A stretch of 64,000 nucleotides of DNA from JAEZDC01 sp036676415 (GCA_036676415.1 JAKFCX010000039.1:12628-76627); one strand, 5' to 3'. Shown: positions 52,972-61,867, counted from the first letter of the stretch. Translations and numbers: made by a program. The notes: generated from the sequence alone by a model not told the origin.

Positions 52972-54297
52972 TCAATCTCCCCAGATCGTTTCTTTTCCAT
53001 CCAACCATAATTTAACAGCATCTGTTGTAACAGATTTTGGTCTTTCTAATGGGAAACCAAGAGCCCTGTCCCAACACAAGCTGGCCAGTACACCAACAGC
53101 ACGGCTTACGGCAAACAACACGGTGTAAAATTCATATTCCACCATTCCATAATGCACCAATAAAGCACCGCTATGTGCATCAACATTCGGCCATGGGTTT
53201 TTGATCTTACCTAATGACTGTAAAATAGGAGGCACTGTTTCATAAATATTCCAAACGGTTTGTACCAGTTTATCTTCCGGCATCCATTTTTTACCAAACT
53301 CCATTTGTGCAGTAAATCTTGGATCCGTTTTTCTTAACACAGCATGACCATAACCAGGTACCACTTTACCTGCTGCCAACGTATCTTTTACATATTGCGT
53401 AAGTTGTTCGCTGGTTGGACATTCAGTACCCAACGATTCTCTCATTTCAAATATCCACTTGATCACTTCCTGGTTAGCCAGTCCATGTAAAGGTCCAGCC
53501 AAACCATTCATGCCTGCAGCATAACTTAAATAAGGATCACTTAATGCAGAACCAACAAGGTGAGTTGTATGAGCAGAAACGTTTCCGCCTTCATGGTCAG
53601 CATGAATGGTCATGTACAAACGCATGAGTTCTTTAAAACCTTCGTCATCATAACCCATCATGTGAGCTAAGTTGCCACTCCAGTCTAACAAACCGTTCGG
53701 TTGTATATGATCGTTGTTCTTATACTTACGACGATAAACATACGCTGCAATTCTTGGTAACCTTGCTATCAGGTCCATTGAATCATCGAACGTAGCTTCC
53801 CAGTAATCCTTTTTATTCATTCCCTCTTTGTAACGACGAGAGAAATTACTTTCTGTTTGCAAAGCCATCACACCTGTAACAAACATGGTCATTGGATGTG
53901 TTCCTATTGGCAATGCATCAATAGTTGCAAACACATGGTTGGGAACATGGCTTCTGCGTTGCCACACACTTGTTACATGATTTACATCTTCCTCCGTAGG
54001 TAATTCACCTACTAACATCAAATAAAACAATCCTTCCGGCAAAGGTTCGTTACCACCAGGAGCCTTTGGGAGTTTCTGCTGTAATTCAGGAATTGAATAG
54101 CCACGAAAACGAATTCCATCCTGTGCATCCAGTAAAGAAGTTTCGGTAACAAGACCGGTAATGCCTCTCATACCCTGGTAAACCTGGGCTAATGTTACTT
54201 CACCAATCTTTTTATCGCCATGTTCTTTCAACAGGTCTTTGATCTCGATGTTTGCTTTATCTGCTTTCGCTTTAAATGTGTCTTTTATATAACCCAT
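52972..54297 (-). CDS. gltA: Citrate synthase, eukaryotic/mitochondrial-type
   Basis: 441 aa from ATG 54295-54297. Condenses acetyl-CoA and oxaloacetate in the TCA cycle. The three catalytic residues are His in GPLHGLANQEV, His in PGYGHAVLRKTDPR and Asp in NVDAHSG. The MRGITGLVTETSLLDAQDGIRFRGYSIPE opening and SDPYLSYAAGMNGLAGPLHG region match the mitochondrial-type enzyme rather than the E. coli NADH-sensitive type. An interspersed repeat is 28 bases upstream of the ATG, with a TAGTTTTG -7-like box beside it. Confidence 0.95.
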   Translation of the reverse strand: MGYIKDTFKAKADKANIEIKDLLKEHGDKKIGEVTLAQVYQGMRGITGLVTETSLLDAQDGIRFRGYSIPELQQKLPKAPGGNEPLPEGLFYLMLVGELPTEEDVNHVTSVWQRRSHVPNHVFATIDALPIGTHPMTMFVTGVMALQTESNFSRRYKEGMNKKDYWEATFDDSMDLIARLPRIAAYVYRRKYKNNDHIQPNGLLDWSGNLAHMMGYDDEGFKELMRLYMTIHADHEGGNVSAHTTHLVGSALSDPYLSYAAGMNGLAGPLHGLANQEVIKWIFEMRESLGTECPTSEQLTQYVKDTLAAGKVVPGYGHAVLRKTDPRFTAQMEFGKKWMPEDKLVQTVWNIYETVPPILQSLGKIKNPWPNVDAHSGALLVHYGMVEYEFYTVLFAVSRAVGVLASLCWDRALGFPLERPKSVTTDAVKLWLDGKETIWGD

Positions 54298-54324
54298 GAG
54301 CAATTATTTATAAAGGAATAATTA

Positions 54325-54375
54325 TTTAGCCAGCTTCAAAACTAAATTCAACTTCGTTGTGTCACTCACTTCAGG
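54325..54375 (-). repeat. Interspersed repeat copy 12, upstream of gltA
   Basis: On the minus strand CTGAAGTGAGTGACACAACG (54355-54375), a 19-nt spacer with TAGTTTTG, then AGCTGGCTAAA (54325-54335), 27 bases before the gltA ATG. Confidence 0.8.
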
Positions 54376-54500
54376 CTCCTGTTCTGTATTGAACATTTCA
54401 CGGCAATCAATGTTGAAACGCTGCTAAGTTACCTCAACAAAGATTTAGAACAAAAGAATTACTTGAATACTGTAAACAAGCTGATAGCCGTCAGGTGATT

Positions 54501-55598
54501 CTATTTCGGAGCTTTCTTGTAAAAATAAATGGCTACAAAAGCAAAGATGATATTCGGCAGCCATGCTGCAATCAAAGGATGAAAATCTCCTTTGGTAGAA
54601 AAAATGGTAGAAAAACGATCCAGTAAAACGAAAGTAGCAGCTGCCGTAATACCAATGGCCATATGCATTCCGCTTCCGCCACGAACTCTTCTGCTGGCTA
54701 CAATGCCACCGATCAAAGCCAGTATCAGTACGGCAAAAGGTGTTGCATCTCTCTTGTATAATTCCACTTTCATTGCATTGATACCTTCAGAACCTCTTTC
54801 TTCTTCCAGCCTGATAAAACGTGCAAGTTCTGCTGTCGGAAGTTTATCTTTTGCATAATCATCCATCCTCAGGTCTAACGGTTTCAGGTTAAAATCTTTG
54901 GTCACCTGTGGCGTAAAGCTCACCTGTTCTTCCAGTCCGTCAAACTGTCTTTCCACAACATTGCTCAGTACCCATTTGTTTAGCTTACCAGCAGTATCCC
55001 ACCTGATCGATTCAGCCCTGAGGTTATACACCAGCCGATTGTTTTCAACCCTGTGTAAAAAGAAGGTACTTCCGCTCTTGGAAGAGGTATCGTAATAACT
55101 TACACCGATATGGGTAAAAGAATCGATCCTTTTGTACATGGTATTAGCCTGTGGAAGCAGTGGATTGTAAGAAGAGTTTTTATCGATATAAGTTACCTGG
55201 AAAACCGAGAATATTTCGTTGGCTCTTGGTATCACATAACGCTGCATTAGCCAAAGCATAGAAGCAAGTAACAAACCGGCATAGAGATAAGGCCGTAAAA
55301 AACGATTATAGCTGGTTCCGCTGGCAAGAATGGCAATGATCTCACTTCTCCCTGCCATTTTAGAAGTAAAGAAAATAGCAGCGATAAAAACCCAGAGTGG
55401 AAAAAGCATTGCCCCGATCCTGGGAACGAAACCGTAATAGTATTGTGTGATGATCTGTTTGGTGGTGAGGCCTGATTTTACAAAGTCATCGGTTTTTTCA
55501 CTTACGTCTATTACAATCCCGATAAGGGTAAAAAGGAGCAGCACAAAGAAAAAGGTAACCACGAAGGTCTTGAATATGTACCAGTCGATCTTTTTCAT
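54501..55598 (-). CDS. LptF/LptG-family permease (YjgP/YjgQ)
   Basis: 365 aa, cytoplasmic N-terminus then about six membrane helices (1: IFKTFVVTFFFVLLLFTLIG; others near 50-80, 95-115 and 290-360) and a periplasmic beta domain between helices 3 and 4. LptF/G pairs form the LPS-export ABC transporter with LptB; only one of the pair is in this window. A KRDATPFAVLILALIGG motif matches the family. It is followed by a 200-base gap and gltA on the same strand. Confidence 0.9.
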   Translation of the reverse strand: MKKIDWYIFKTFVVTFFFVLLLFTLIGIVIDVSEKTDDFVKSGLTTKQIITQYYYGFVPRIGAMLFPLWVFIAAIFFTSKMAGRSEIIAILASGTSYNRFLRPYLYAGLLLASMLWLMQRYVIPRANEIFSVFQVTYIDKNSSYNPLLPQANTMYKRIDSFTHIGVSYYDTSSKSGSTFFLHRVENNRLVYNLRAESIRWDTAGKLNKWVLSNVVERQFDGLEEQVSFTPQVTKDFNLKPLDLRMDDYAKDKLPTAELARFIRLEEERGSEGINAMKVELYKRDATPFAVLILALIGGIVASRRVRGGSGMHMAIGITAAATFVLLDRFSTIFSTKGDFHPLIAAWLPNIIFAFVAIYFYKKAPK

Positions 55599-55755
55599 TT
55601 GCAGTAAAACAAAGATATAGGCAGCAGCTTATGCATCAGCAGAATTAACAATGACTTTATTCATTCAAGCTGGCATCGGGTTGGGATTTGCTGTGGGTCG
55701 CTTCTGCTTCGCTAAGAAAAGACGCAGGATGACCGAACCAGAGACGAAGCAAACC

Positions 55756-56067
55756 CTAGTGCTGTTCCCCTGATCTTCCTGTTAACAGGTATTCAGCCAG
55801 GGCAGCATGATAAACAGATTTCCCATCAGAAAGCCTCGCAGCATAGGCTGCTTTTTGTACAGGATCGTTGTTAATGCCTCGGGCATAGGCAACAGCTTCG
55901 GTAAAAACAGATTTCCAGGCTTTTTGTTTTGGTGATGATATAACCTTACTCATATCGGGATAAGCAGTGATCACCGTTTTATTGGCATATTGTTTTACCA
56001 CTACGGTCTTGCCAATGGCACCTTTGAAAGGCTGCATCAAAAGTTTTTTACGGAGTAAAGACATCAC
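55756..56067 (-). CDS. Small conserved hypothetical protein
   Basis: 103 aa. Basic and beta-rich at the N-terminus (QPFKGAIGKTVVVKQYANKTVITAYPDMSKVISSPKQKA), helical at the C-terminus. No signal peptide, no recognised domain. A shorter start (Met11 or so) is possible. Located in a cluster of small genes on the same strand that I cannot assign. Confidence 0.6.
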   Translation of the reverse strand: MMSLLRKKLLMQPFKGAIGKTVVVKQYANKTVITAYPDMSKVISSPKQKAWKSVFTEAVAYARGINNDPVQKAAYAARLSDGKSVYHAALAEYLLTGRSGEQH

Positions 56068-56145
56068 TTAATTTTTAGCTTACGCTAATGTACCTGAAGT
56101 AATGAACACATACATGCGTAGAATTACCTGAACGTCCTGATGCAA

Positions 56146-56400
56146 CTAAGGCATCAGCTTTCTTACCAGTTCTATGTCTATCTCTGTTTCCTGCTGGGAA
56201 AGAAGAAGTGTTTCGAGCAGGCATTTTTTGTCTACCATGTAAGTGGGTGACTGCAGTTTGTTAACCAGGTCTTTCAGTATCTCGTTTTGTTGTTCTGCTG
56301 CATTGAAGAACTGTTTGAATACATGGATAAGTTCGGGGCTATAGACATGCTGGTGGGTAACGAGACTCTGGCCGTTAAAGTTGTGGATGTTGAGGATCAT
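56146..56400 (-). CDS. Small helical protein, function unknown (member A)
   Basis: 84 aa, mostly helical, acidic at the C-terminus, ending VRKLMP. Contains SPELIHVFKQFF near residue 21, similar to the TPELKHALRQFF motif of the next gene upstream. No recognised family. Separated by 56 bases from member B; both lie just before a divergent XRE regulator. Confidence 0.55.
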   Translation of the reverse strand: MILNIHNFNGQSLVTHQHVYSPELIHVFKQFFNAAEQQNEILKDLVNKLQSPTYMVDKKCLLETLLLSQQETEIDIELVRKLMP

Positions 56401-56456
56401 AAATATATTTTTAGGTTTCTTGGTTTTGTTGAATTGATATTATTGACTGGTGGAGT

Positions 56457-56711
56457 TTACACATCCTGCTGGTGCCAGCTTTTAGTTTCCTTAGCAGCGG
56501 TATCTAATAATTCGAAGAGATCGTTCACCTGCCAGAGCCATTCATCGAAATAGAACGGGACACCTACATGTAGTTCATTTTCGAGACTACTTAGGAGCAT
56601 GCGGCGGAGGTTACTGTTGACCCTCTCTGCATCGTGTGTTTCGAAGAACTGGCGAAGGGCATGTTTTAATTCGGGGGTGAGTTTTTTCTTGTTGTGTGGT
56701 GCGGCTGACAT
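56457..56711 (-). CDS. Small helical protein, function unknown (member B)
   Basis: 84 aa, helical, with TPELKHALRQFFETHDAERV near residue 11 and several Trp and Phe (FYFDEWLWQVNDLFELL). Equal in length to the neighbouring gene with only the PEL-x-H-x3-QFF motif shared. May form a helical complex; function unknown. Upstream region faces the divergent XRE gene at 56871. Confidence 0.55.
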   Translation of the reverse strand: MSAAPHNKKKLTPELKHALRQFFETHDAERVNSNLRRMLLSSLENELHVGVPFYFDEWLWQVNDLFELLDTAAKETKSWHQQDV

Positions 56712-56870
56712 AGTAATGCACTTTTGTTGAAAGTATTATGCAATACAGTAAAGTTATAGACTTATTTGCTATTTAATAGCTATAAATCGGCAATTATTTA
56801 CCGTATTACATAAATATTGAGCACCAAGGCCACAGAAAACGTTGATTTATATTGCGGAAGAACTTGAAAA

Positions 56871-57077
56871 ATGGCTCATAAAAATCTAAATAGAATTAAA
56901 GCAGTATTAGCTGAAAAAAAAATGACCAACAGGGAGCTTGCTGCCCATTTAGGAAAAGCTGAAACAACTGTGTCAAGGTGGTGTACAAACGATATGCAGC
57001 CATCTTTAGAAACCCTTGCAGAGATCGCTGAAGTACTAGATGTGGATATAAGGGAATTATTGGTAAAAACGAAGTGA
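56871..57077 (+). CDS. Small XRE-family helix-turn-helix protein
   Basis: 68 aa, consisting only of an XRE-type DNA-binding domain: NRIKAVLAEKKMTNRELAAH followed by LGKAETTVSRWCTNDMQPSLETLAEIAEVLDVDIRELL covers residues 5-64. No effector domain. It is divergent from the small helical genes to its left, which it may regulate; their shared 159-base spacer is the likely operator region. Confidence 0.85.
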   Translation: MAHKNLNRIKAVLAEKKMTNRELAAHLGKAETTVSRWCTNDMQPSLETLAEIAEVLDVDIRELLVKTK

Positions 57078-57182
57078 GTTATCAGGATGTAGGGGAGGAT
57101 GATTACCTGAAACAAAAGTTTTATCCCCGCCTCTCCAGCGCCGTAAGAGGTAAAGCAGCTCTACGATTGGTCGCAACGGCAG

Positions 57183-57359
57183 TTATTTAAACAAAGGAAG
57201 GATCACAAACCTGAAGAGCATTATCAATACAGCCGCAAGAAACATGAGCAATGAAATACGGTTCATGCCGTGCATGTATTTCATCCACTTTGTTCTTGGT
57301 TCGTTGGGGTCACGTTTTTTTATATAGAGGTATTCAGCAAATTGTCTCCAGATGCCCAT
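57183..57359 (-). CDS. Small single-pass membrane protein (DUF6728-like)
   Basis: 58 aa, shorter than usual ORF cut-offs. MGIWRQFAEYLYIKKRDPNE and PRTKWMKYMHGMNRIS precede one membrane helix (LLMFLAAVLIMLFRFVILPLF). The pattern recalls a small conserved Bacteroidota family (DUF6728, from memory). It ends 105 bases after the XRE gene's stop and starts 32 bases from the receiver gene's stop, same strand, so it may be co-transcribed with the latter. Confidence 0.75.
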   Translation of the reverse strand: MGIWRQFAEYLYIKKRDPNEPRTKWMKYMHGMNRISLLMFLAAVLIMLFRFVILPLFK

Positions 57360-57390
57360 AAATGTTTTTTACAGGGCAAAGCTAAGAAAA

Positions 57391-57753
57391 TTAAGAAGCC
57401 TGTTGCCTCGAAAGTTGTTCATCCAGCTTTTTAAAAGAGATCGGTTTCTGCCAGATCTTAACTTCATTCTTCAGCTTATAATCAAAATTGCTGTTATTGT
57501 AAGCCGAGATCAAATGGATTTCGATCTCAGGAAATTGCTTTAATAAAGTAGCAGAAGCCTCCCAGCCAAATCCATCCGGCAAATTATTATCGAGAAAAAC
57601 GATATCCGGTTTCAGATCAACTACATACTGCAGTCCATCTGTCAGGGTATAGGCACAATGCACCTCGAATCCTGACCTGGTGAGGTGATGTTTCAAAAGA
57701 AGACATGTATCCACCTCATCATCAATTATCAATACTTTCCTCTTCGTTTTCAT
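57391..57753 (-). CDS. Single-domain response regulator receiver
   Basis: 120 aa, receiver only. Acidic triad at Asp11-Asp12-Glu13, phospho-acceptor Asp55 (IVFLDNNLPDG), and the Lys in IWQKPIS (near 108). No output domain. Its IDDEVDTCLLLKHHLTRSGFEV start closely parallels the receiver of the sigma-54 activator at 58239 (IDDDRDTCLMLNRFLSRQGFEV), so the two are probably duplicates and may compete for the same kinase. Confidence 0.9.
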   Translation of the reverse strand: MKTKRKVLIIDDEVDTCLLLKHHLTRSGFEVHCAYTLTDGLQYVVDLKPDIVFLDNNLPDGFGWEASATLLKQFPEIEIHLISAYNNSNFDYKLKNEVKIWQKPISFKKLDEQLSRQQAS

Positions 57754-58238
57754 ACATAAGAAGGGTTGAAAAACCTTGCCAAAGGATGACTGTTCAGGCG
57801 AAAAGAATGAATCATGTAAAAAAGAAAGGGTTTTCCGATAAGATTCCCCATATTGTAGAAGTTATTGTACAAAATCGAATGCTTTTATTGGGGTTTTTGG
57901 GCTGAAAAAATCATTTTTGTTAACCAAAAGCAACAAGTTGGGGATTTTGGTGGGAAAAATTACTGGGTAAGAATTCAACAGTTTAGTCATTGGTTTACAG
58001 CCGTTAAGGAATAGCTAGATACAGCGATAATCACCAGATCCGTGAAACTTTGGCCGGTTCATCTGGTTGATTAATAGCAGTTCCGATGAGAATTTCAGAA
58101 CATTCATTTTACTGTTAGGTACAAAATATGCTGATATGCATTTACTTGTTCAACTGCACAGAAAGGAAAAAACACGGTGATAGGTAAGCAGTTATCCGCA
58201 AGACTCAATAATCATTTATAGAATATTAAAAAGCCGCT
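57754..58238. other. Divergent intergenic region, no gene found
   Basis: 485 bases between the receiver gene (minus) and the sigma-54 activator (plus). No coding ORF, RNA or terminator stands out. It must hold the divergent promoters. I saw no convincing TGGCAC-N5-TTGC sigma-54 box. A short ATGC-TGAT-ATGCAT inverted motif at about 58125-58142 may be a regulator site, but this is weak. Confidence 0.4.
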
Positions 58239-59693
58239 ATGCAAAAGATTCTCGTTATCGACGATGATAGAGACACCTGTTTAATGTTAAACCGTTTCCT
58301 TTCCAGGCAAGGATTTGAAGTTTTTGAAGCCTATAATGGCAAGAAAGCTTTAGACATGCTGGAGACAGTAATGCCAGACCTGGTGATGACAGATTTCAGG
58401 TTGGGAGATATGGATGGAAGTGAAGTCGTAACTAAAATAAAAGAAAGGTATTATCATATGCCGGTTTTGGTGATCACTGCTTACAGTGATATTAAAACTG
58501 CCGTTGAGATCATGAAGATGGGAGCTTACGATTATATCACCAAGCCTTTGTTTCCTGACGAGATCGTAGTAACAATCAGAAAAGCCCTGGATAGTGCTGC
58601 AGCAGAAAAATCATCTCCTGCAATGTCACAGGAATCTTCCTCAACATCACCTGCCGCTAAAAAAAGAACGGCTTCTTCTATGGATTCACCTGACTACCTC
58701 TTTGGTTCAAGCCAGGCCATGAAAGAGATTTACAGGCAAATTGAGCTGGTTGCTCCAACTGATTACAGTGTGATCATTCATGGAGAAAGTGGAAGTGGTA
58801 AAGAAGGATTAGCCCTGGAAATTCACAAACGCAGCAAAAGAAAAGACAAACCATTTATTCCAATCGATTGCGGCGCATTGTCAAAAGAACTGGCCATGAG
58901 CGAATTGTTTGGCCATGAAAAAGGATCTTTTACAGGTGCCGTAGGCCAGAAGATCGGAAGTTTTGAAAATGCAAATGGCGGAACCATATTCCTTGATGAA
59001 ATATCAAATCTCTCTTACGAAATACAGGTTGGTTTATTAAGAGTGATCCAGGAAAGAAAAGTGAGAAGGGTAGGTGGCTTACAGGATATTCCGCTTGATG
59101 TTAGAATCATTGTTGCAAGTAATGAAAGATTATGGGATGCAACCCGTAAAGGAAAGTTCCGTGAAGATCTTTTCCATCGTTTCAACGAATTCAGTATTGA
59201 TATACCACCACTGAGAGAAAGAAGCCAGGATATCATGTTGTATGCAGAGCATTTCCTGAATGTAACAGTGCAGCAACTGGGTAAAGGCATCAAAGGTTTT
59301 GATCGTGAAGTGGAAGAGGCATTTAAGAATTATGTTTGGTATGGTAATCTTCGTGAGTTAAGAAATGTGATCAAAAGAGCAGCATTGCTTACCGATGGTG
59401 AATATATAGAAGCAAGATCATTACCATTCGAGATCATCAACTTTAAGAAACTGCAGTTTGAAAAACCATCTTCAGATGGAAACGGTGGCGTTTCATTTTC
59501 TTCTCAAACAACTACAGCTGATCCCAATCCAACTTCACTAAAAAGTGCAAGTCGTGATGCAGAGTACGAGATGATTTTACAGGCGCTGAAAAAAGCAAAC
59601 TATAATAAGAGTAAAGCTGCAAAGCTCCTGGATATAGACAGGAAAACGCTGTATAATAAAATGCAGCAGTACCAGGAATTTAATAATGAATAA
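58239..59693 (+). CDS. Sigma-54-dependent response regulator (NtrC family)
   Basis: 484 aa. Receiver (1-120) with Asp52 (VMTDFRLGD), AAA+ ATPase (about 150-385) with Walker A GESGSGKE and Walker B-type GTIFLDEI, arginine-finger region, and a C-terminal Fis-type helix-turn-helix (LKKANYNKSKAAKLLDIDRK and TLYNKM). The sigma-54 contact loop reads GSFTGA instead of GAFTGA. It activates RpoN promoters when phosphorylated. A receiver-PAS-kinase gene follows 64 bases later and is the probable donor. Confidence 0.94.
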   Translation: MQKILVIDDDRDTCLMLNRFLSRQGFEVFEAYNGKKALDMLETVMPDLVMTDFRLGDMDGSEVVTKIKERYYHMPVLVITAYSDIKTAVEIMKMGAYDYITKPLFPDEIVVTIRKALDSAAAEKSSPAMSQESSSTSPAAKKRTASSMDSPDYLFGSSQAMKEIYRQIELVAPTDYSVIIHGESGSGKEGLALEIHKRSKRKDKPFIPIDCGALSKELAMSELFGHEKGSFTGAVGQKIGSFENANGGTIFLDEISNLSYEIQVGLLRVIQERKVRRVGGLQDIPLDVRIIVASNERLWDATRKGKFREDLFHRFNEFSIDIPPLRERSQDIMLYAEHFLNVTVQQLGKGIKGFDREVEEAFKNYVWYGNLRELRNVIKRAALLTDGEYIEARSLPFEIINFKKLQFEKPSSDGNGGVSFSSQTTTADPNPTSLKSASRDAEYEMILQALKKANYNKSKAAKLLDIDRKTLYNKMQQYQEFNNE

Positions 59694-59699
59694 TTTTAT

Positions 59700-59736
59700 A
59701 GTGGCTGATCATAATTGAGCAGCCACTTTTCTTTTT
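59700..59736 (+). terminator. Terminator after the sigma-54 activator
   Basis: Stem AGTGGCTG / CAGCCACT with a 12-nt loop, followed by a T-rich tail. It would limit but not necessarily abolish readthrough into the kinase gene at 59758. Confidence 0.8.
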
Positions 59737-59757
59737 CCCTCAGGTTAATTCATACGA

Positions 59758-61194
59758 ATGAGCATAAATCTTTCTTCTGTACGCATCCTTATCATTGATG
59801 ATGATAAGGATGATTTTTTGATCATATCTGATTTTATTAAACATATACCCGACAACCAGTTTCAGATAGACTGGTGTTATAATTACCAGCAGGCTGTTGA
59901 GCACATAAAAAACAAAACGCATAATATTTATTTTGTTGATTACCGGCTTGGTGCAAAAACCGGTTTAGACCTGCTGAAAGAAGCAATGCAGATGCAGGCC
60001 CAGGAACCAATCATTTTATTAACGGGCAAAGGCAACCACGAGATAGATATTAAAGCTATGCAAATGGGTGCTACGGATTATCTCATCAAATCAGAATTGA
60101 ATACAGAGAAACTGGAGCGCTCCATTCGTTATGCATTAGAAAGAAGTGCATCTATACAGGCTTTGCGGGAGAATGAAAAAAAGTACCGGAATGTTTTTGA
60201 ACGTTCAAAAGATGCAGTGTTTCTTGCAGATCCTGAATTTATGTTCAGAGATGTGAATCCTGCAACCTGTGAATTACTGGGATACGCTAAAGATGAGTTG
60301 CTGCAGATGAATTTCTACCAGTTTCTTTCTGGCGAAACAAAAGAAGAATTGCTTGAGCAACTTTCAGATTCAGGAGAAGTCCGTGATATGGAAGTAGACG
60401 TACAGACAAAAGAAAAAGACATTAAGTCCTGCATTTTGTCGGTAGGTTTTCAAACAGACAAAGACAATTCGTTTATACTGCAGGGAATATTGCACGATAT
60501 CACCAATATCAAAAAAGCAGAGAAAGCAAACCTGCAGGTAGAAAAACTGGCTGCAACGGGACGATTGATCAGAACCTTAGCACATGAAGTAAGAAATCCC
60601 TTGAACAATATTAATATGTCGGTCGATCAGTTGCTCACTGAAAAACGCAGTGAAGACGACCTGATATATTTTGATATCGTACAACGAAATTCAAAACGGA
60701 TCGATAACCTCATTACCGAACTACTTGAATCGTCCAGGCCTTATGATCTGAACTTCCAGCCTTATAGTTTACAGGATATCATGGAAGAAACGTTAACGAT
60801 GGCTATCGACAGAATTCAATTGCGCAAAATAAAACTGGAGAAAACTTTTCCTGATAAAGATGCGATGATACGAGCCGACAAAGACAAATTGAAACTTGCT
60901 TTGTTGAATTTTGTGATCAATGCTGTGGAAGCTGTGGAAGAAAAAACCGGTGAGCTAAAAATATCCATCGATTCACAGGACAATAAACATGTGTTGAATA
61001 TTAAAGACAATGGATGTGGAATTGCTGAAGAACATCTTTCCCGTTTATTTGAGCCATACTTCACCACTAAAAGAAATGGAATTGGTTTGGGCCTGGCTTC
61101 ATCATTAAACATACTTCAATCGCACAAAGCCAAGATAGATGTACGTTCCGGCGTTAATGCAGGAACGCAGTTTACGATTAGTTTTGTAGAATAA
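59758..61194 (+). CDS. Receiver-PAS-histidine kinase
   Basis: 478 aa, soluble. N-terminal receiver (about 1-130; Asp61 in YFVDYRLG, KSEL for the Lys), a PAS domain (about 140-255; KYRNVFERSKDAVFLADPE), HisKA (His in LAHEVRNPLNNINMSVDQLL, about 280) and HATPase (about 370-478; LNFVINAVEA, DNGCGIAEEH and GIGLGLASS). With no membrane segment it senses something cytoplasmic or responds to another kinase through its receiver. The arrangement suggests a phosphorelay with the sigma-54 activator upstream. Ends just one base from the convergent PNPOx gene. Confidence 0.93.
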   Translation: MSINLSSVRILIIDDDKDDFLIISDFIKHIPDNQFQIDWCYNYQQAVEHIKNKTHNIYFVDYRLGAKTGLDLLKEAMQMQAQEPIILLTGKGNHEIDIKAMQMGATDYLIKSELNTEKLERSIRYALERSASIQALRENEKKYRNVFERSKDAVFLADPEFMFRDVNPATCELLGYAKDELLQMNFYQFLSGETKEELLEQLSDSGEVRDMEVDVQTKEKDIKSCILSVGFQTDKDNSFILQGILHDITNIKKAEKANLQVEKLAATGRLIRTLAHEVRNPLNNINMSVDQLLTEKRSEDDLIYFDIVQRNSKRIDNLITELLESSRPYDLNFQPYSLQDIMEETLTMAIDRIQLRKIKLEKTFPDKDAMIRADKDKLKLALLNFVINAVEAVEEKTGELKISIDSQDNKHVLNIKDNGCGIAEEHLSRLFEPYFTTKRNGIGLGLASSLNILQSHKAKIDVRSGVNAGTQFTISFVE

Positions 61195-61195
61195 T

Positions 61196-61705
61196 TTACC
61201 AGTGGGAAGTGAGTGTATTAAACATAGCAGATTCCCCGGTTAATTGGTTACTCACATTTGATTCACTTTTGTAGAGACTTATCATGTCATTGGAAGCATT
61301 ATCCCAGAATGAAGCCTCATCAATAGTGATCTTCAAAAGGCAAACAGACGGATCTTCAATACCTTGAGGAAACCACGCTTTTAATGCAGGATTCCACAAT
61401 TCTTTTATTTTGGATTGGTCATGCACCAGTGCACAATGCCCATATACATTCATATAAGCGTTTTTCCCGGGATGAGAATACACAAGTGTTACGGGTTTAT
61501 CAGGTGAAATATCCTGCATCCTGTCAGAATACTCATTCGTAAAAAACCACAGATTACATTCATTATCAGCCTTCACAGTAAACATGGGGCGGCTAAATAC
61601 ATTACAGTATTCATCGGTGGTAGTAAACATACACGTTTTGATATCTTCAATTACGTCTTTTACTTTCTTTTGTCCTTCTTCTTTCGTCTGGTACATGTGC
61701 TCCAT
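61196..61705 (-). CDS. Pyridoxamine 5'-phosphate oxidase-like flavin protein (general stress 26 type)
   Basis: 169 aa from ATG 61703-61705 (MEHMYQTKEEGQKKV; an alternate ATG at 61696). It has the split-barrel pattern of the general stress protein 26 group: MFTTTDEYCNVFSRPMFTV, LWFFTNEYSDRMQDI, VTLVYSHPGKNAYMNVYGHC. Such proteins bind FMN or F420; their substrates are mostly unknown. It is convergent with the kinase gene to the left and divergent from a similar small gene to the right. Confidence 0.85.
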   Translation of the reverse strand: MEHMYQTKEEGQKKVKDVIEDIKTCMFTTTDEYCNVFSRPMFTVKADNECNLWFFTNEYSDRMQDISPDKPVTLVYSHPGKNAYMNVYGHCALVHDQSKIKELWNPALKAWFPQGIEDPSVCLLKITIDEASFWDNASNDMISLYKSESNVSNQLTGESAMFNTLTSHW

Positions 61706-61867
61706 TTTGTTACAGTAGAGAAAATTACCTGCCAAGCTTTATAATGCCTGTTTTCTGTTTATCTGTAGATGCTTTTCCTCAGGAAACGGAAAAAGTCAAA
61801 CTTAATGTTGCTTTTTGTAAAGTGGTATTCCATTTGAAATATACAAGACGGACTAAACAACATTAGT

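Noticed and set aside
57754..58238. Sigma-54 promoter before the sigma-54 activator gene
   Set aside because: Only a weak TTGGCC-like string was found and not the GG-N10-GC spacing.
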